In this document: positions 34,801 through 44,500 of the stretch, piece by piece
How the letters are laid out: every line of letters starts with the position of its first letter
Numbering within the stretch: the stretch's first letter is position 1
Assembly (NCBI RefSeq): GCF_000812965.1
Contig: NZ_JSYN01000011.1
Span: forward strand, 103,706 to 167,705
Length of the DNA stretch: 64,000 bases
Source: Pedobacter kyungheensis
GTDB lineage: Bacteria > Bacteroidota > Bacteroidia > Sphingobacteriales > Sphingobacteriaceae
Direction: 5' to 3'
Notes under the pieces: generated by a model
What the model was told of the DNA's origin: nothing
The model's input: only the letters and a program-made list of their open reading frames with translations
Database searches by the model: none
Position numbers and translations under genes: made by a program

Positions 34801-35407
34801 GTATCAGGACCTTAACGGCGATGGGTATATCAATGCCGGTAACGGAAATTTTTGGTACAGCATGGGCGATGTGGTGAGAGATGGCTTTAACTATCCACGC
34901 AAAAGCTATTCTATTGTACCATCTTTTACCTGGAACAATTTTAGTGTGTCGGCCGTGTTTGAAGGGGTAATGCAATGGAAAATATACACCAGCTCGTTAT
35001 ACGTATGGGGTACAAACGCAGGTAGCAGTATTGCCTATTTCGGAACACCGGTATTTAAAGAAAGCAGTCAGCTGGGCTACTGGAATACAAATAATCGCGA
35101 TGCTTTTTTCCCTGCACTAAATACAGGTAGTGGTTTGGCTACAGACAGGTACTCACTTGATCTTTCGCACCTGCGCATCAGGAATATCACCATTGGTTAT
35201 GACCTGCCTCAGAAATGGGTAGCCAAAGCCCGTTTAAAGAATGTAAATATTTATGCCAGTGGTGAGAACCTCGGATTCATTTATTCGAAATCCTTTATCA
35301 AATACGACCCCGAATTTTTGAGTAACCTCTCTGGTCTGTTTAGTAACAGCACAAGTGGCTATCCGCCTTTGCGCTATTATTCATTTGGTATTAAGGTAGG
35401 GCTGTAA
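31814..35407 (+). CDS. SusC/RagA family TonB-linked outer membrane receptor with STN domain
   Basis: An 1197-aa outer-membrane transporter. The signal region lies within residues 1-45 (TFLLIITIMQVSAATFAQ; translation may start at residue 1 or at Met23). The STN secretin/TonB N-terminal domain is at about 47-118 (LTSIIDEIRNQSNYDFFYN), followed by a carboxypeptidase-like beta-sandwich at about 135-212 (ITGKVVDEKGQPIPGASI), a plug at about 215-345 (NIRGFTGF, PLVLIDGVERPMQDVNPNDV, SSAIYGSRAPYGV) and a 22-strand barrel to the end. It forms the channel under the SusD lid and takes up an oligomeric ligand with TonB energy; the STN domain signals to the FecR protein. SusD follows after 21 bp. Confidence 0.94.
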   Translation: MNLNLHKKYGGNRHAFYKILLVMKITTFLLIITIMQVSAATFAQKITLRKVNAPLTSIIDEIRNQSNYDFFYNKKVLKAAKSVTINVKDASLQEVLEICFKDQPIDYQVSDKTVLLKEKAVKPDLPVSFNRPVEKITGKVVDEKGQPIPGASITEKGTKNVTQTNGNGSFSIDVANKEAILVISFIGYQSKEVLAGSINGPILLSPSQETLNDVVITAYGKVKRNSLTDAISTIDAKKIENRPLRTLADGLVGLAPGLNIKMPSGAPESVPSINIRGFTGFGTSGGPLVLIDGVERPMQDVNPNDVESVSLLKDGASSAIYGSRAPYGVLLITTKSGKSGKATVSYSNNIRIGKIALFPTQPESPEWARYINMAQKNGQPAGTGTEGVDAITIARMEAWLQKDWNNPAFDELRTRFGDKAQSYIENGQFPTADASFKYWTREQSFATTKLYDAYLNKSDISQQHNLSLSGGTDRLQYFTSVGYNGGKGLFKGDFNYNSRQNFQTKLNYKAAEWLDLRTDVSLVRQENQGANYRNGAATDGPSGNLIANYGDIFGSMTQYFATPLRVPSGNAYSWILGASGILGEGGLIKNRRNDVVLTGGATVRPFKYFELNGDYSLRLSNSFYSKVDKIAYTELPDGTMVQNNRSANSSAITKSSSMLNYQFAKFSGQYKRSFEGGHNLLAQVGMQIEKNAFESLTGSKTDLYAPNEVEALRFAANNPLADDNLYEWATLGYYGVFTYDFKEKYLVKFAGRRDASSRFAADARWGFFPSVSGAWNAAKENFWPLKNWVSEFKPRVSWSSSGDLTSVGASNYYPVAVLGASVSKTTLLGGNYSNVFTPPGLISATQTWAKPTVLDFGIDITALKQRLNISYDWYQRRVKDQIGPPDPVSAVLGTGAPAQNNSVSETRGWELSIGWNDKFTLASKPFTYDIRLNMSDYIGYVTQYSSNASGLRSGAWTPGELFGQNFVYKSAGIAQNINDLNGRTLTGTYNYPGYLQYQDLNGDGYINAGNGNFWYSMGDVVRDGFNYPRKSYSIVPSFTWNNFSVSAVFEGVMQWKIYTSSLYVWGTNAGSSIAYFGTPVFKESSQLGYWNTNNRDAFFPALNTGSGLATDRYSLDLSHLRIRNITIGYDLPQKWVAKARLKNVNIYASGENLGFIYSKSFIKYDPEFLSNLSGLFSNSTSGYPPLRYYSFGIKVGL

Positions 35408-35428
35408 CCCGCTAATAAAGCTCATAAA

Positions 35429-37369
35429 ATGTATTTAAAAATTAAACACATGAAACTGTTCATCAATAAAATAAAATGCTTTGCGTACACAGGCATGATA
35501 CTGCTTTTGGCACTCAGTTCCTGTAAAAAGGATTTTTTAAATAAAGAACCTTTAATTTCTACCGGGCCCGATAATCTTTTTCGTACGGCTGCCGACCTAC
35601 AAACCTATGCAAATGGTTTTTACCCCAAACTGGCTCCCCAGTATACGGCATTGGGCAATATTGCCAATACCAGTTTAGATGCCAATTCTGATGTTATGAT
35701 TAATCAGACAACCGTAACCGCAGGTTTAAACATGTTAACCTCAAACTCAGTTGCGCCCGAAACCAGTACCACCTGGAATAATGGTTATACGGCAATTAGG
35801 AGCGATAATTATTTCCTGCATTATGCCTTGTTAAATGCACAGAAAAATGCTTCAACCAGACATTACATTGGTGAAGGCTATTTTTTCAGGGCCTGGGATT
35901 ATTTTGCCCTGTTAAGAAATTTTGGAGGAGTACCTATTGTTACCGATATTTTAAAGGAAACCGATGCGGCAGAACTTTATAAACCGCGGGCTTCGCGTTA
36001 TGAAGTGGCCAGTCAGATTATTAAAGATCTCGATTCCGCCATTGCCAAACTCAACTGGAAAGGCGAAGCTGAGGGCGGCATAGCCGGAAGGGTTACCAAA
36101 GATGCTGCATTGGTGTTAAAAACCAGGGTAGCCCTTTACGAAGGTACCTGGGAACGCTATCATGGCAGAAAAAACTCACCCTTTGCCGTGCAGGGTAAAA
36201 ACGGGGCCGAATTTCTGGCCATGGTTGAGCCGGCGGCAAATATGTTAATCAGCCGCTATGGCAATAAGATATTTACCAATCAGGGCGATAAATCTTTGGC
36301 TTATAATCAGCTGTTTGCCCAAAAGGATGCAGCTGCTACTGATGGCGTAATCCTTTATAAAGTATATGATGCTTCCAAACTTACAGAAAGTCATAACTTT
36401 TTCTGGAAGATCATCGATCTTGGCCCTTCCATTACCGACCACCTGGTAGATATGTACCTGAAAACCGATGGTAGCCAGCAGGGTGCAACCGGTACACTCA
36501 GTACCTTAAGCAACACCCTCGACCCCCGCTTTAAACAAACAGTATGGACTTCAGACCGGGGGCCGTTTAACAAGCTGCCTGGACGTGGCGGCGATGGTAC
36601 ACCTTTCAGGTACCCCATTATTGCGCCTGCAGGTTCCTATACCGAGGGCTTTACCTCAACCGGTTACCGGAATTTTAAAGGTGCTGTTCTTGCCCAGGAA
36701 TACAGAAAAGGGGAAACCGATGATGTATTAATGCGTTATGAAGAACCTTTATTGGCACTGGCTGAGGCAAAAGCCATTTTAGGTACGCTTAATCAGGCTG
36801 ATCTGGATAAAACTGTGAACGTAATCAGGAGCAGGGTAGGGATGATTCCGATGACCATTAATGCAGGCTCGGGATTTGTATATCGTGAGGACCTGGGATT
36901 TGATCTGAGCGAAACGCCACTGGTTAATGAAATCAGGAGGGAGCGCAGTGTAGAGTTCGCTCTGGAGGGCTTCCGTTTGGACGACCTGAAGAGATGGGCC
37001 GTATTTGAGAAGGTGATTAACGGGTATCAGCCCAAAGGTGCTTTATTACAAGAGTTTTTAGATTATTATAACCGCACACCAGCCCAGGTAGCCTTGGATA
37101 TGGGGAGCGACGCCAGTAAATATAGCCAGATCCGCGCTGACGGGTATACGTTAAGCGAAACGGTGCTGAATTTAACCCCGGGCAGTAACGTAGATCGTTT
37201 CCCTGATGGCCGGATTAATCCTCTATTCAAAATAGCCGATTTCAGACCGGGTGGCCGAGGGTTCTTTATCGAACCAACGAGAGATTACCTGGCCGGGGTT
37301 CCGCTGCAGGAGATCAGGTTATACCAGACCAAAGGGGCAAAACTCGATCAAAACCCTGGCTGGAGATAA
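35429..37369 (+). CDS. SusD/RagB family nutrient-binding outer membrane lipoprotein
   Basis: A 646-aa (or 639-aa from Met8, my preferred start at 35450) surface lipoprotein with lipobox LALSSC. Typical SusD elements are FLNKEPLIS after the lipid-anchored Cys, GEGYFFRAWDYFALLRNFGGVPIV near residues 150-170, DAALVLKTRVALYEGTW, EPLLALAEAKAILG and the C-terminal RRERSVEFALEGFRLDDLKRW plus RLYQTKGAKLDQNPGW. The family forms a hinged lid over its SusC partner and binds the imported ligand. It is translated directly after SusC and before the small lipoprotein gene. Confidence 0.93.
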   Translation: MYLKIKHMKLFINKIKCFAYTGMILLLALSSCKKDFLNKEPLISTGPDNLFRTAADLQTYANGFYPKLAPQYTALGNIANTSLDANSDVMINQTTVTAGLNMLTSNSVAPETSTTWNNGYTAIRSDNYFLHYALLNAQKNASTRHYIGEGYFFRAWDYFALLRNFGGVPIVTDILKETDAAELYKPRASRYEVASQIIKDLDSAIAKLNWKGEAEGGIAGRVTKDAALVLKTRVALYEGTWERYHGRKNSPFAVQGKNGAEFLAMVEPAANMLISRYGNKIFTNQGDKSLAYNQLFAQKDAAATDGVILYKVYDASKLTESHNFFWKIIDLGPSITDHLVDMYLKTDGSQQGATGTLSTLSNTLDPRFKQTVWTSDRGPFNKLPGRGGDGTPFRYPIIAPAGSYTEGFTSTGYRNFKGAVLAQEYRKGETDDVLMRYEEPLLALAEAKAILGTLNQADLDKTVNVIRSRVGMIPMTINAGSGFVYREDLGFDLSETPLVNEIRRERSVEFALEGFRLDDLKRWAVFEKVINGYQPKGALLQEFLDYYNRTPAQVALDMGSDASKYSQIRADGYTLSETVLNLTPGSNVDRFPDGRINPLFKIADFRPGGRGFFIEPTRDYLAGVPLQEIRLYQTKGAKLDQNPGWR

Positions 37370-37402
37370 AAACATTTAATGATTACGAAAAAATTCAAAA
37401 TT

Positions 37403-37849
37403 ATGAAAGCTAATAAATGGATAATCATATTGCTGTTTATCTTTTCGATAAGCACAACAGCCTGTTTAAAACCAAGAGTAGGACTTGATGATACGGTTTG
37501 GGGCGATCAGGCCTATATTACCGGTGTGGTACTTTTTAAATATACCGTAGTAACCAATCAGCTCGGCTATGCCGATCCGGTATCGGGTTATCAGAATACC
37601 GGAATTACCACCCCCACCAATGTGGTAGATAAAAACAATGCAATGGTTACCATCGTGGCAGCCAAAGGAACTGATCTAACCAAAATGGGTATCAGGTTTA
37701 CCCATTTTGCCCAGAAAATAGAACCGGTAGATGGTGCACCGGCTGCTGGCGTAATTGCCGATTTTTCGAAAGGGAAATTTATATACCGCGTAACATCAGC
37801 CAACGGAGTTGTGCGCGACTGGACAATTATATTATCAGTAGCACCTTAA
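37403..37849 (+). CDS. small predicted lipoprotein of the first SusCD locus (148 aa)
   Basis: Begins at the ATG at 37403 (MKANKWIII), in preference to the in-frame ATG at 37379, because this gives a normal lipoprotein signal (SISTTACLK). The mature part is beta-rich; its end (KFIYRVTSANGVVRDWTIILSV) resembles the last strands of the Ig-like domains common in surface lipoproteins encoded after SusD, such as DUF5018-type proteins. It probably sits on the cell surface and helps bind the locus substrate, an inference from position. It lies 34 bp after SusD, with a terminator-like hairpin behind it. Confidence 0.65.
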   Translation: MKANKWIIILLFIFSISTTACLKPRVGLDDTVWGDQAYITGVVLFKYTVVTNQLGYADPVSGYQNTGITTPTNVVDKNNAMVTIVAAKGTDLTKMGIRFTHFAQKIEPVDGAPAAGVIADFSKGKFIYRVTSANGVVRDWTIILSVAP

Positions 37850-37857
37850 TTAACAGT

Positions 37858-37891
37858 AAAAGGTCAGAACCCATACCGGATTTGGCCTTTT
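37858..37891 (+). terminator. terminator-like hairpin after the small lipoprotein gene
   Basis: AAAAGGTC (37858-37865) pairs with GGCCTTTT (37884-37891) with one T-G wobble. The T-run is short and is part of the stem. It may partly stop transcription before the phosphoesterase gene at 37915. Confidence 0.5.
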
Positions 37892-37914
37892 GCTAAATTT
37901 CAGCTTTATCAATT

Positions 37915-38907
37915 ATGAAGAAGATCAACAGAAGAAGCTTTATTAACGGCATTGTGGCCACAGGCATTGTTTTGCAGATTCCCGATACCGTTTTGGGGAT
38001 GTTCCCCGCTAAAGCGAAAACGGTTAAGGCAGGCCTGATTACCGATTTGCACCACGATATCATGCACGATGGTGCAGAGCGTCTCGAAGCCTTTTTAGCA
38101 GATGTCAGGAAAAGTAATCCCGATTTTATTATGCAAATGGGTGATTTTGCCTACCCCAACGATAAAAATAAGCCGCTGATAGATCGTTTTAACAATGCTC
38201 ACCCAACAGCTTTACACGTTATTGGCAATCACGATACCGATAACGGTCATACCAAAGCCCAATGTCTCGAATATTATAAAATGCCGGCCAGATATTACAC
38301 CAAAGAGGTTAATGGTGTGCGTTTTATTGTTTTAGATGGTAACGATAAAGGATCGCCTACACGTAAAAGCGGCTACCCATCGTACATTAATGATGAGCAG
38401 AAACTCTGGTTGCAGCAGCAATTAAAAGAAATCAATAAACCCATCGTTGTGGTGAGTCACCAGCCATTGGCCGGCGAACTGGCAGTAGATAATGCTGCGG
38501 AGATACAGGAAATATTAAGTGCTGCTGCCGATAAGATTTTAGTGGCTATAAACGGGCATACGCACATAGATAGCCACGTTTTGATTAAAAACATCAACTA
38601 TGTGCACATTAACTCAGCCTCGTATTTCTGGGTTGGTGGAAAATATAAGCACAATAGCTATCCGGAAGAAATTCACAAAAAACACGAATGGATAGCCTAC
38701 ACCTGCCCTTACCAGGATGCCTTATTTACCATGTTAACCATTAACCCTGCATCAGGCACCATACACATTGAAGGCCGAAAAAGCAATTGGGTAGGGGCTT
38801 CGCCTGCACAGTTAAATTATGTTGAACAAAGTGCTATTGCTCCGGGTAAAGAAATAGTACCTTTTATTAGTAAAAGAAACATTAAAGTTACCCGCAATAG
38901 TAAATAA
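37915..38907 (+). CDS. calcineurin-like metallophosphoesterase, exported (possible Tat signal)
   Basis: A 330-aa protein. The N terminus KKINRRSFINGIVATGIV has a twin-arginine-like motif (NRRSFI), so export in a folded, metal-loaded state is plausible. The metallophosphoesterase ligands are all present: DLHHD (DxH, residues about 43-47), MQMGDFAYP (GD), VIGNHDTDNG (GNHD), VVVSHQPLAGE and INGHTHIDSH (GHxH). The family hydrolyses phosphomonoesters or diesters, including cyclic nucleotides and phospholipid head groups. As the last gene of the first SusCD locus it suggests that the imported substrate carries phosphate. There is no glycoside hydrolase in this locus. Confidence 0.85.
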   Translation: MKKINRRSFINGIVATGIVLQIPDTVLGMFPAKAKTVKAGLITDLHHDIMHDGAERLEAFLADVRKSNPDFIMQMGDFAYPNDKNKPLIDRFNNAHPTALHVIGNHDTDNGHTKAQCLEYYKMPARYYTKEVNGVRFIVLDGNDKGSPTRKSGYPSYINDEQKLWLQQQLKEINKPIVVVSHQPLAGELAVDNAAEIQEILSAAADKILVAINGHTHIDSHVLIKNINYVHINSASYFWVGGKYKHNSYPEEIHKKHEWIAYTCPYQDALFTMLTINPASGTIHIEGRKSNWVGASPAQLNYVEQSAIAPGKEIVPFISKRNIKVTRNSK

Positions 38908-38983
38908 TATTTTTAGCCACAGGTTTACAGATTAATTGAAGGCAATTAAGCAAAATCTGTTTATCTGTGGCTTTAACACCGAT

Positions 38984-39470
38984 CGTCACCCTGAACTCGT
39001 TTCAGGGTCTCTTATTTACCGTAGTCTTTTTCACCACCACAGACATTTAAGGGCATCTAAGCTTTCAGCTTTGGTCTTTCAGCTTTAGTCTTTGGATCTC
39101 CGACTTTCCGACTTCGGTCTTTTTCACCACCTCAGACATTTAAGGGCATCTAAGCTTTGGTCTTTCCACTTTAGTCTTTTTACCACCTAAGACATTTAAG
39201 AGCATCTCAGCTTTTCGCTTTAGTCTTTCCGCTTAATCTTCGGATCTCCGACTTTCCGACTTCGGTCTTTTTAACCACCTCAGACATTTAAGAACATTCA
39301 AGCTTTCAGCTTTGGTCTTTGCGCTTAATCTTCGGACCTCCGACTTTCCGACTTCGGTCTTTTTACCACCTCAGACATTTAAGGGCATCCAAGCTTTGGT
39401 CTTTCAGCTTTCTGCTTTAGTCTTTCCGCTTAACCTCCCGCCCCCGGTCTTTAACTTAAATCCTTCCGTT
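38984..39470. repeat. second array of CTTTCAGCTTTGGTC / CACCCTGAA repeats
   Basis: The 702-bp gap between the phosphoesterase and the second sigma factor begins with a GCCACAG...CTGTGGCT inverted pair (about 38915-38972), then one CGTCACCCTGAACTCGTTTCAGGGTCTC hairpin unit (38984-39011, described here by its arms CACCCTGAA and TTCAGGGT), followed by at least five degenerate units containing CACCTCAGACATTTAAG and AAGCTTTCAGCTTTGGTC. An added element, CTCCGACTTTCCGACTTCGG, appears three times (about 39100, 39247 and 39341). The same families occur at 27620-28384. From 39480 to 39609 I see no gene; the sigma-factor promoter should be there. Confidence 0.8.
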
Positions 39471-39609
39471 CATTTTGATCTTACCGTAATTCTTATAAAT
39501 TTGCTGTGACCAAATGCATTAACTAAATACCATACCGGCGGAAATCCCTTATTTATATCCCATTCCATTTTTTGTATCAACCAATTTAACTATCCCATAA
39601 TAGATAAGC

Positions 39610-40170
39610 ATGTTCAGTAAAAACGGCGAAGATGTTGTTGATGTTTTGCAACCAGAGCAGCTTTTTAAAAAGCTTTACCGGCGTTTATACGATTTTGCGT
39701 ATTACCTCTTAAAGGATAAAGAACTGGCTGAAGATGTGGCACAGGATGCTTTCGTGGTTTATTTAGAGCAGCAGGAAAGTATCGCCGCTAATTTCAACGC
39801 GATAAAATCATTTTTATACACCACCGTAAAAAATGCCTGTTTAAATAAAATCAGGCACAATAATGTGGTTGATGTTTATCATAAAAACAATCCGCTGGAT
39901 ATTTATTCCGATCCCCAGATTCTGGAGGGCATTATCCATACCGAGATTATTGCTGAGATTTATGACCAGATCAATGCCCTCCCGCCCGGATGTGCCATGG
40001 TAATCAGGTATGGTTATTTAGAAGGATTGAGCAACAGCGAAATTGCCAAACTGATGAATATTAGCATCAACACGGTTAAAAGCCAGAAAAAACGTGCCTT
40101 ATCTTTAATGAAAATACACCTTGGCAAGGCTGCAATGGCCCTTTTTGTGGCCATGTATCTCCATCATTAA
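39610..40170 (+). CDS. ECF sigma-70 family RNA polymerase sigma factor (second SusCD locus)
   Basis: A 186-aa sigma factor. Region 2 is at about 15-80 (FKKLYRRLYDFAYYLLKD, ELAEDVAQDAFVVYLEQ) and region 4 at about 120-172 with the helix-turn-helix LSNSEIAKLMNISINTVKSQKKRAL. The C-terminal tail is again mildly hydrophobic (AAMALFVAMYLHH). It lies 67 bp before its FecR partner and heads the operon that ends with the fucosidase. It is clearly diverged from the sigma factor at 29824, so the loci should respond to different ligands. Confidence 0.92.
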   Translation: MFSKNGEDVVDVLQPEQLFKKLYRRLYDFAYYLLKDKELAEDVAQDAFVVYLEQQESIAANFNAIKSFLYTTVKNACLNKIRHNNVVDVYHKNNPLDIYSDPQILEGIIHTEIIAEIYDQINALPPGCAMVIRYGYLEGLSNSEIAKLMNISINTVKSQKKRALSLMKIHLGKAAMALFVAMYLHH

Positions 40171-40237
40171 TTTTTTTAAAATATTTTCCATCCTTTTTTA
40201 CGCTTCAGGTTTCTTAGTTCTATAGCCAATATAAACG

Positions 40238-41431
40238 ATGAAAGAAGAAGACTTTGAATTAGCCGAATTAATTTCAGGATACCTGCGCTGTACCTTAACC
40301 CCGGAAGAGGAGGAGCGGTTAAAGTCGCTTTTGGCAGCAGATGAAAAAAGGTATAAATTATTGGAAGCTTACCGTGCTGCCGGCCCCACGGCAGCGCGTC
40401 TGGCCAATATGGATAGTGTGGATGTAGATCAGGCCTGGCGCAAGGTTAATAGCCGTTTTCAGGCAACCCAGGTTGTTCAGCGTAAAAACCGGTATGCATG
40501 GCTCAAATATGCGGCTATTTTAATTGCAGTTATTGGCGTTTCTATTTTCTATTTCAATTTAAATAAGCCTGACCCTGGGATTATTCCTGATATCACCAAA
40601 ACCTATAAAAATGACGTTTTACCGGGTACGCAAACTGCTAAGCTGATTCTTTCGGATGGTACTCAAATAGCATTGGATAAAGAAAAGCAGGTAATTGGCG
40701 ACGAAAAAGGAACCACCATTGTGAGTAATCAGGGTGAAATCAGTTACGGACAGTCGGCCACCAATGCACTTGCAGCTGCAAAATACAATACACTTATTGT
40801 ACCTAAAGCCGGAACATACAAAGTAACCTTACCTGACGGTTCAAAAGTAATGTTGAACGCCATGTCTGAACTGGAATTCCCGGTTAGTTTTACCAGCAAT
40901 GAACGAATAGTGAGTTTAAAGGGCGAAGCCTATTTCGAAGTGGCCAAAGATGCTGCCCGTCCGTTCAAAGTTAAACTTAACGAATCGGAAGTTGAGGTTT
41001 TAGGTACCCATTTTAACATCTCGGCCTATAACCAAACCGCAAAAACCACACTCTTAGAAGGATCGGTTAGGGTGAGTAATGCTAAAAGCAGCAACATGCT
41101 TATTCCCGGTAAACAGGCGTTATCCGATCAGCAAAATATTGCAGTTACAAAAGGCGATGTAGACAAAGCCGTGGCCTGGTGTAAAGGCGATTTCTATTTC
41201 AGTAATGATGCAATAGAGCCCGTTTTGACTGAAATAAGCAGGTGGTACGATTTAAAACTCGTTTACAAAAGGAAAATACCCGAAATCCATATTACAGGAC
41301 ATGTAAGCAGAAAGGCTAAGTTAAGCGAAGTGCTCGATATGCTTAAAGACGTAAGTAACCTTTCTTTCGGTATAGAAGGCCGCAACCTGATTATCAATCA
41401 ACCAAATATAAACCAAACCGAAAAAATATGA
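40238..41431 (+). CDS. FecR family anti-sigma factor (second locus)
   Basis: A 397-aa membrane protein with a cytosolic sigma-binding N-terminal domain (about 1-85, with LISGYLRCTLTPEEEERL), a membrane segment at about 88-108 (YAAILIAVIGVSIFYF), a periplasmic FecR domain at about 185-285 (VTLPDGSKVMLNAMSELEFP, GEAYFEVAKDAARPF, VLGTHFNISAY) and a C-terminal DUF4974-like domain at about 315-385 (EPVLTEISRWYDLKLVY, LSEVLDMLKDVSNL). It should hold the sigma factor inactive until the SusC STN domain signals substrate. It is encoded just after the sigma factor. Confidence 0.93.
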   Translation: MKEEDFELAELISGYLRCTLTPEEEERLKSLLAADEKRYKLLEAYRAAGPTAARLANMDSVDVDQAWRKVNSRFQATQVVQRKNRYAWLKYAAILIAVIGVSIFYFNLNKPDPGIIPDITKTYKNDVLPGTQTAKLILSDGTQIALDKEKQVIGDEKGTTIVSNQGEISYGQSATNALAAAKYNTLIVPKAGTYKVTLPDGSKVMLNAMSELEFPVSFTSNERIVSLKGEAYFEVAKDAARPFKVKLNESEVEVLGTHFNISAYNQTAKTTLLEGSVRVSNAKSSNMLIPGKQALSDQQNIAVTKGDVDKAVAWCKGDFYFSNDAIEPVLTEISRWYDLKLVYKRKIPEIHITGHVSRKAKLSEVLDMLKDVSNLSFGIEGRNLIINQPNINQTEKI

Positions 41432-41455
41432 TGTAAAAACAGACCGAACCACACA

Positions 41456-41513
41456 TGTCTGGAAAAAATGAATACCGGAAGTGTACCACCACCTCCGGTA
41501 AGTAATTCAGACA
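41456..41513 (+). promoter_or_regulatory. structured leader of the second SusC gene
   Basis: Nested inverted repeats lie in the 135-bp FecR-SusC gap: outer arms TGTCTG (41456-41461) and CAGACA (41508-41513), and inner arms TACCGGA (41473-41479) and TCCGGTA (41494-41500), with GAAT/ATTC pairing between them. The shape resembles that of the leader at 31707-31769 although the bases differ. Confidence 0.45.
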
Positions 41514-41566
41514 CGAAAAAACAGTATAAACCGAACTTATTTCTCTAACCTAAATCAAACGAAAGT

Positions 41567-44500
41567 ATGAATTTCTTTTGTCACAGACAAAATATTGCCC
41601 ATCGGGAAGCAATTTCCGGTATACCCATAGTGATCAGAATTATGAAACTTGTTACCCTTTTAATCTTTGTGCTTCAGATTGGTGTATTCGCCAACGGAAG
41701 GGCTCAGCAGGTTAATATTTCGGTAAAAAATGCGGAACTAAAAACCGTTTTTACCGAGTTGAATAAACAAACCAGCTACCGGTTTCTTTATAACGAAGAA
41801 ACCATCCGAAAGGCTTTGCCGGTTACCTTTAAAGTAAGCAATGCGGATATCAATACTGCCTTAAGTAAAGCCCTGCAAGGCTCGGGTTTAGGGTTCAGGA
41901 TTCATGGCGAAACCATCACCATTTTAGAAACGGCTAAAATAAATCCTGTTGCCCTAAAGGTCTTAACCATTACCGGAACAGTAAAAGATACCTCGGGGCT
42001 TGCATTACCGGGTGTTACCGTACAGGTTAAAAACAAGCCCACTATCGGTACTGCTACTGATGGAAATGGCGCCTTTGTGTTAAAAGGAGTGCCGGAGGGA
42101 GCGGTACTTGTTTTTAGTTTGTTAAGCTACAAAAGTCAGGAACAACCGCTAAATGGCCGTACAGTGATCAATGTGGTGCTTAAAAACGATGAAGCCAACC
42201 TGAGTGATGTAGTGGTAGTTGGCTTTGGTAAGCAAAAAAAGAGTAGCCTGGTCAGTTCAGTAGCTTCGGTAAAGGGCGATGCGTTGCGCATACCCACGCG
42301 TAGTTTAACCAATGCCATTGCAGGCCAGGTGCCTGGTATTATTGCCATTCAACGATCTGGAGAACCGGGTTATGATAATGCCGAGTTCTGGATCAGGGGG
42401 GTAAGCTCTTTTGCCGGCGGAACCAATCCGCTCGTATTGGTTGACGGGATACCCCGCGCCATGACTGATATTGAGCCAGATGAAATTGAAACCTTTAACG
42501 TATTGAAAGATGCCGCTGCTACTGCGGTATATGGGGCTGAGGGCGCTAATGGTGTAATTTTAATTACTTCTAAACGTGGTATAGTGCAAAAAACAAAAAT
42601 TACCTACCGCGGCGAGTATACACAGAATAAACCCACCAGGCTTCCCGAATTTATGGACTCGTACGATTACCCTTTTGCCTACAATGAGGCTTTGAGGAAT
42701 GAAGATAGTCCGGTGTTTAAAACAGATGAACAGCTGGCTTTGTATAAAAACGGAACAGATCCTGATTTATATCCGAATACCAAATTTCTGGATGTTATGC
42801 TTAGGGATAATACCTTTAATACCCGCCATACTTTAAATTTCAGGGGGGGAGGCGATATCGCTAAGTTTTTTGTTTCCGGGGCCTATTATCAGGAAAACGG
42901 AATTTTTAAATCCAATCCCAACAATATTTACGATAATAATTTGGGTCTTAAGCGTTATAACCTGCGCAGCAATATCGATTTAAATGTGACCAAAACAACC
43001 ATTTTGGGGGTAGATTTGAGCGGACAGTATCTTTTAACCAATTACCCCGGTACCGGAACTGCAGCCATATTTTCGCGGATGATGGGCGTGCCCGGTTATC
43101 TCTTTCCGGCCGTTTATTCTGATGGCACCATAGCCGGTCACCCTGGTATTCCAAGTAGTAACAGGGTAAACCCATATAATTTATTAATGGAGTCTGGTTA
43201 TGCCAAAGAGTGGAGAACAAGTTTGCAATCCAAATTATCATTAGATCAGAAATTAGATTTTATAACCAAAGGATTGAGCTTTAAAGGGATTGTTAGTTTC
43301 GATGCTACCATGAACTATTACATGAACAGGCTAAAATCGCCTAAACAATTCAACGCAACCTCGCGCGATGCCAATGGTAAACTAATCTATGTTCAGGTTG
43401 GAAATCCTGAAACCACTTTGGGCGAGCCTGTAGAAACAAGTAATGGCCAGAAAAATATCTATCTAGAAAGTTCATTAAATTATAACCGGGTTTTCGCAAA
43501 CGACCACACCGTTGGCGCCATGTTGTTAACCTATCAAAAAGAGGCGCAGCAACAAGGCGAAGCCCTGGCCTTTAAAAAGCAAGCCTATGTAGGCCGGGTA
43601 ACTTACAACTATGCCAACCGATATTCAATAGAAGGGAATTTTGGTATTACCGGTAGTGAAGCCTTTTCACCCGAAAACCGGTTTGGGTTTTTCCCTGCAG
43701 TAGGTGGTGCCTGGTTTGCCAGCAATGAACCTTTTTATCCTGAAGCACTACGCAAAGTAGTATCATCGTTAAAATTCAGGGCATCTGTGGGTAAAACGGG
43801 TAACGATAATACAGGTGGGGCAAGGTTCCTTTACCGCGGTACCTACACCACTGGCACAACCGGGTATCCGATCGGAATTGGTGGCACCGGCTCACTGAAT
43901 GGTCTAAATGGTATTGTAGAAGGACGTTTTGAAGCACCCGATTTAACCTGGGAGATTGAAAACAAACGGAACTACGGAATAGATATCGAATTTTTTAAAG
44001 GCGCTGTCGATTTTTCTGTCGATTATTTCGATAACCTGCGCTCCAGTATTTTATTGCAACGCCGCACCGTTTCGGGCGTTACCGGATTCAGGCAGTCGCC
44101 ATGGCAAAATTTTGGTTCCGTAGCTAACAAAGGGATGGATGGATCAGTTAACATTAAACAAAATATTGGCGAGTTGAAATTAACGGCCCGGGGTAACTTA
44201 ACTATTGCCAAAAATAAAATACTTGAGATTGATGAGCTGCCACAGCCTTACCCCTGGATGAACCAAACCGGTACCAGCATAGGGGAGTGGAACCTCTATA
44301 CCGCTGATGGTTTATATACCGATAACGATTTTACCCTGACTACCGATGCTGCCGGAAAACGCACCTATACTTTAAAACCAGGATTGCCGGTAAGCACCCT
44401 GGGGGGAGTAGTCAGGCCCGGTGATATTAAATACAAGGATTTAAACGGAGATGGGAAGATCGATAATTTCGACCGCAGTTACTATACAGGCAGCAATCCT

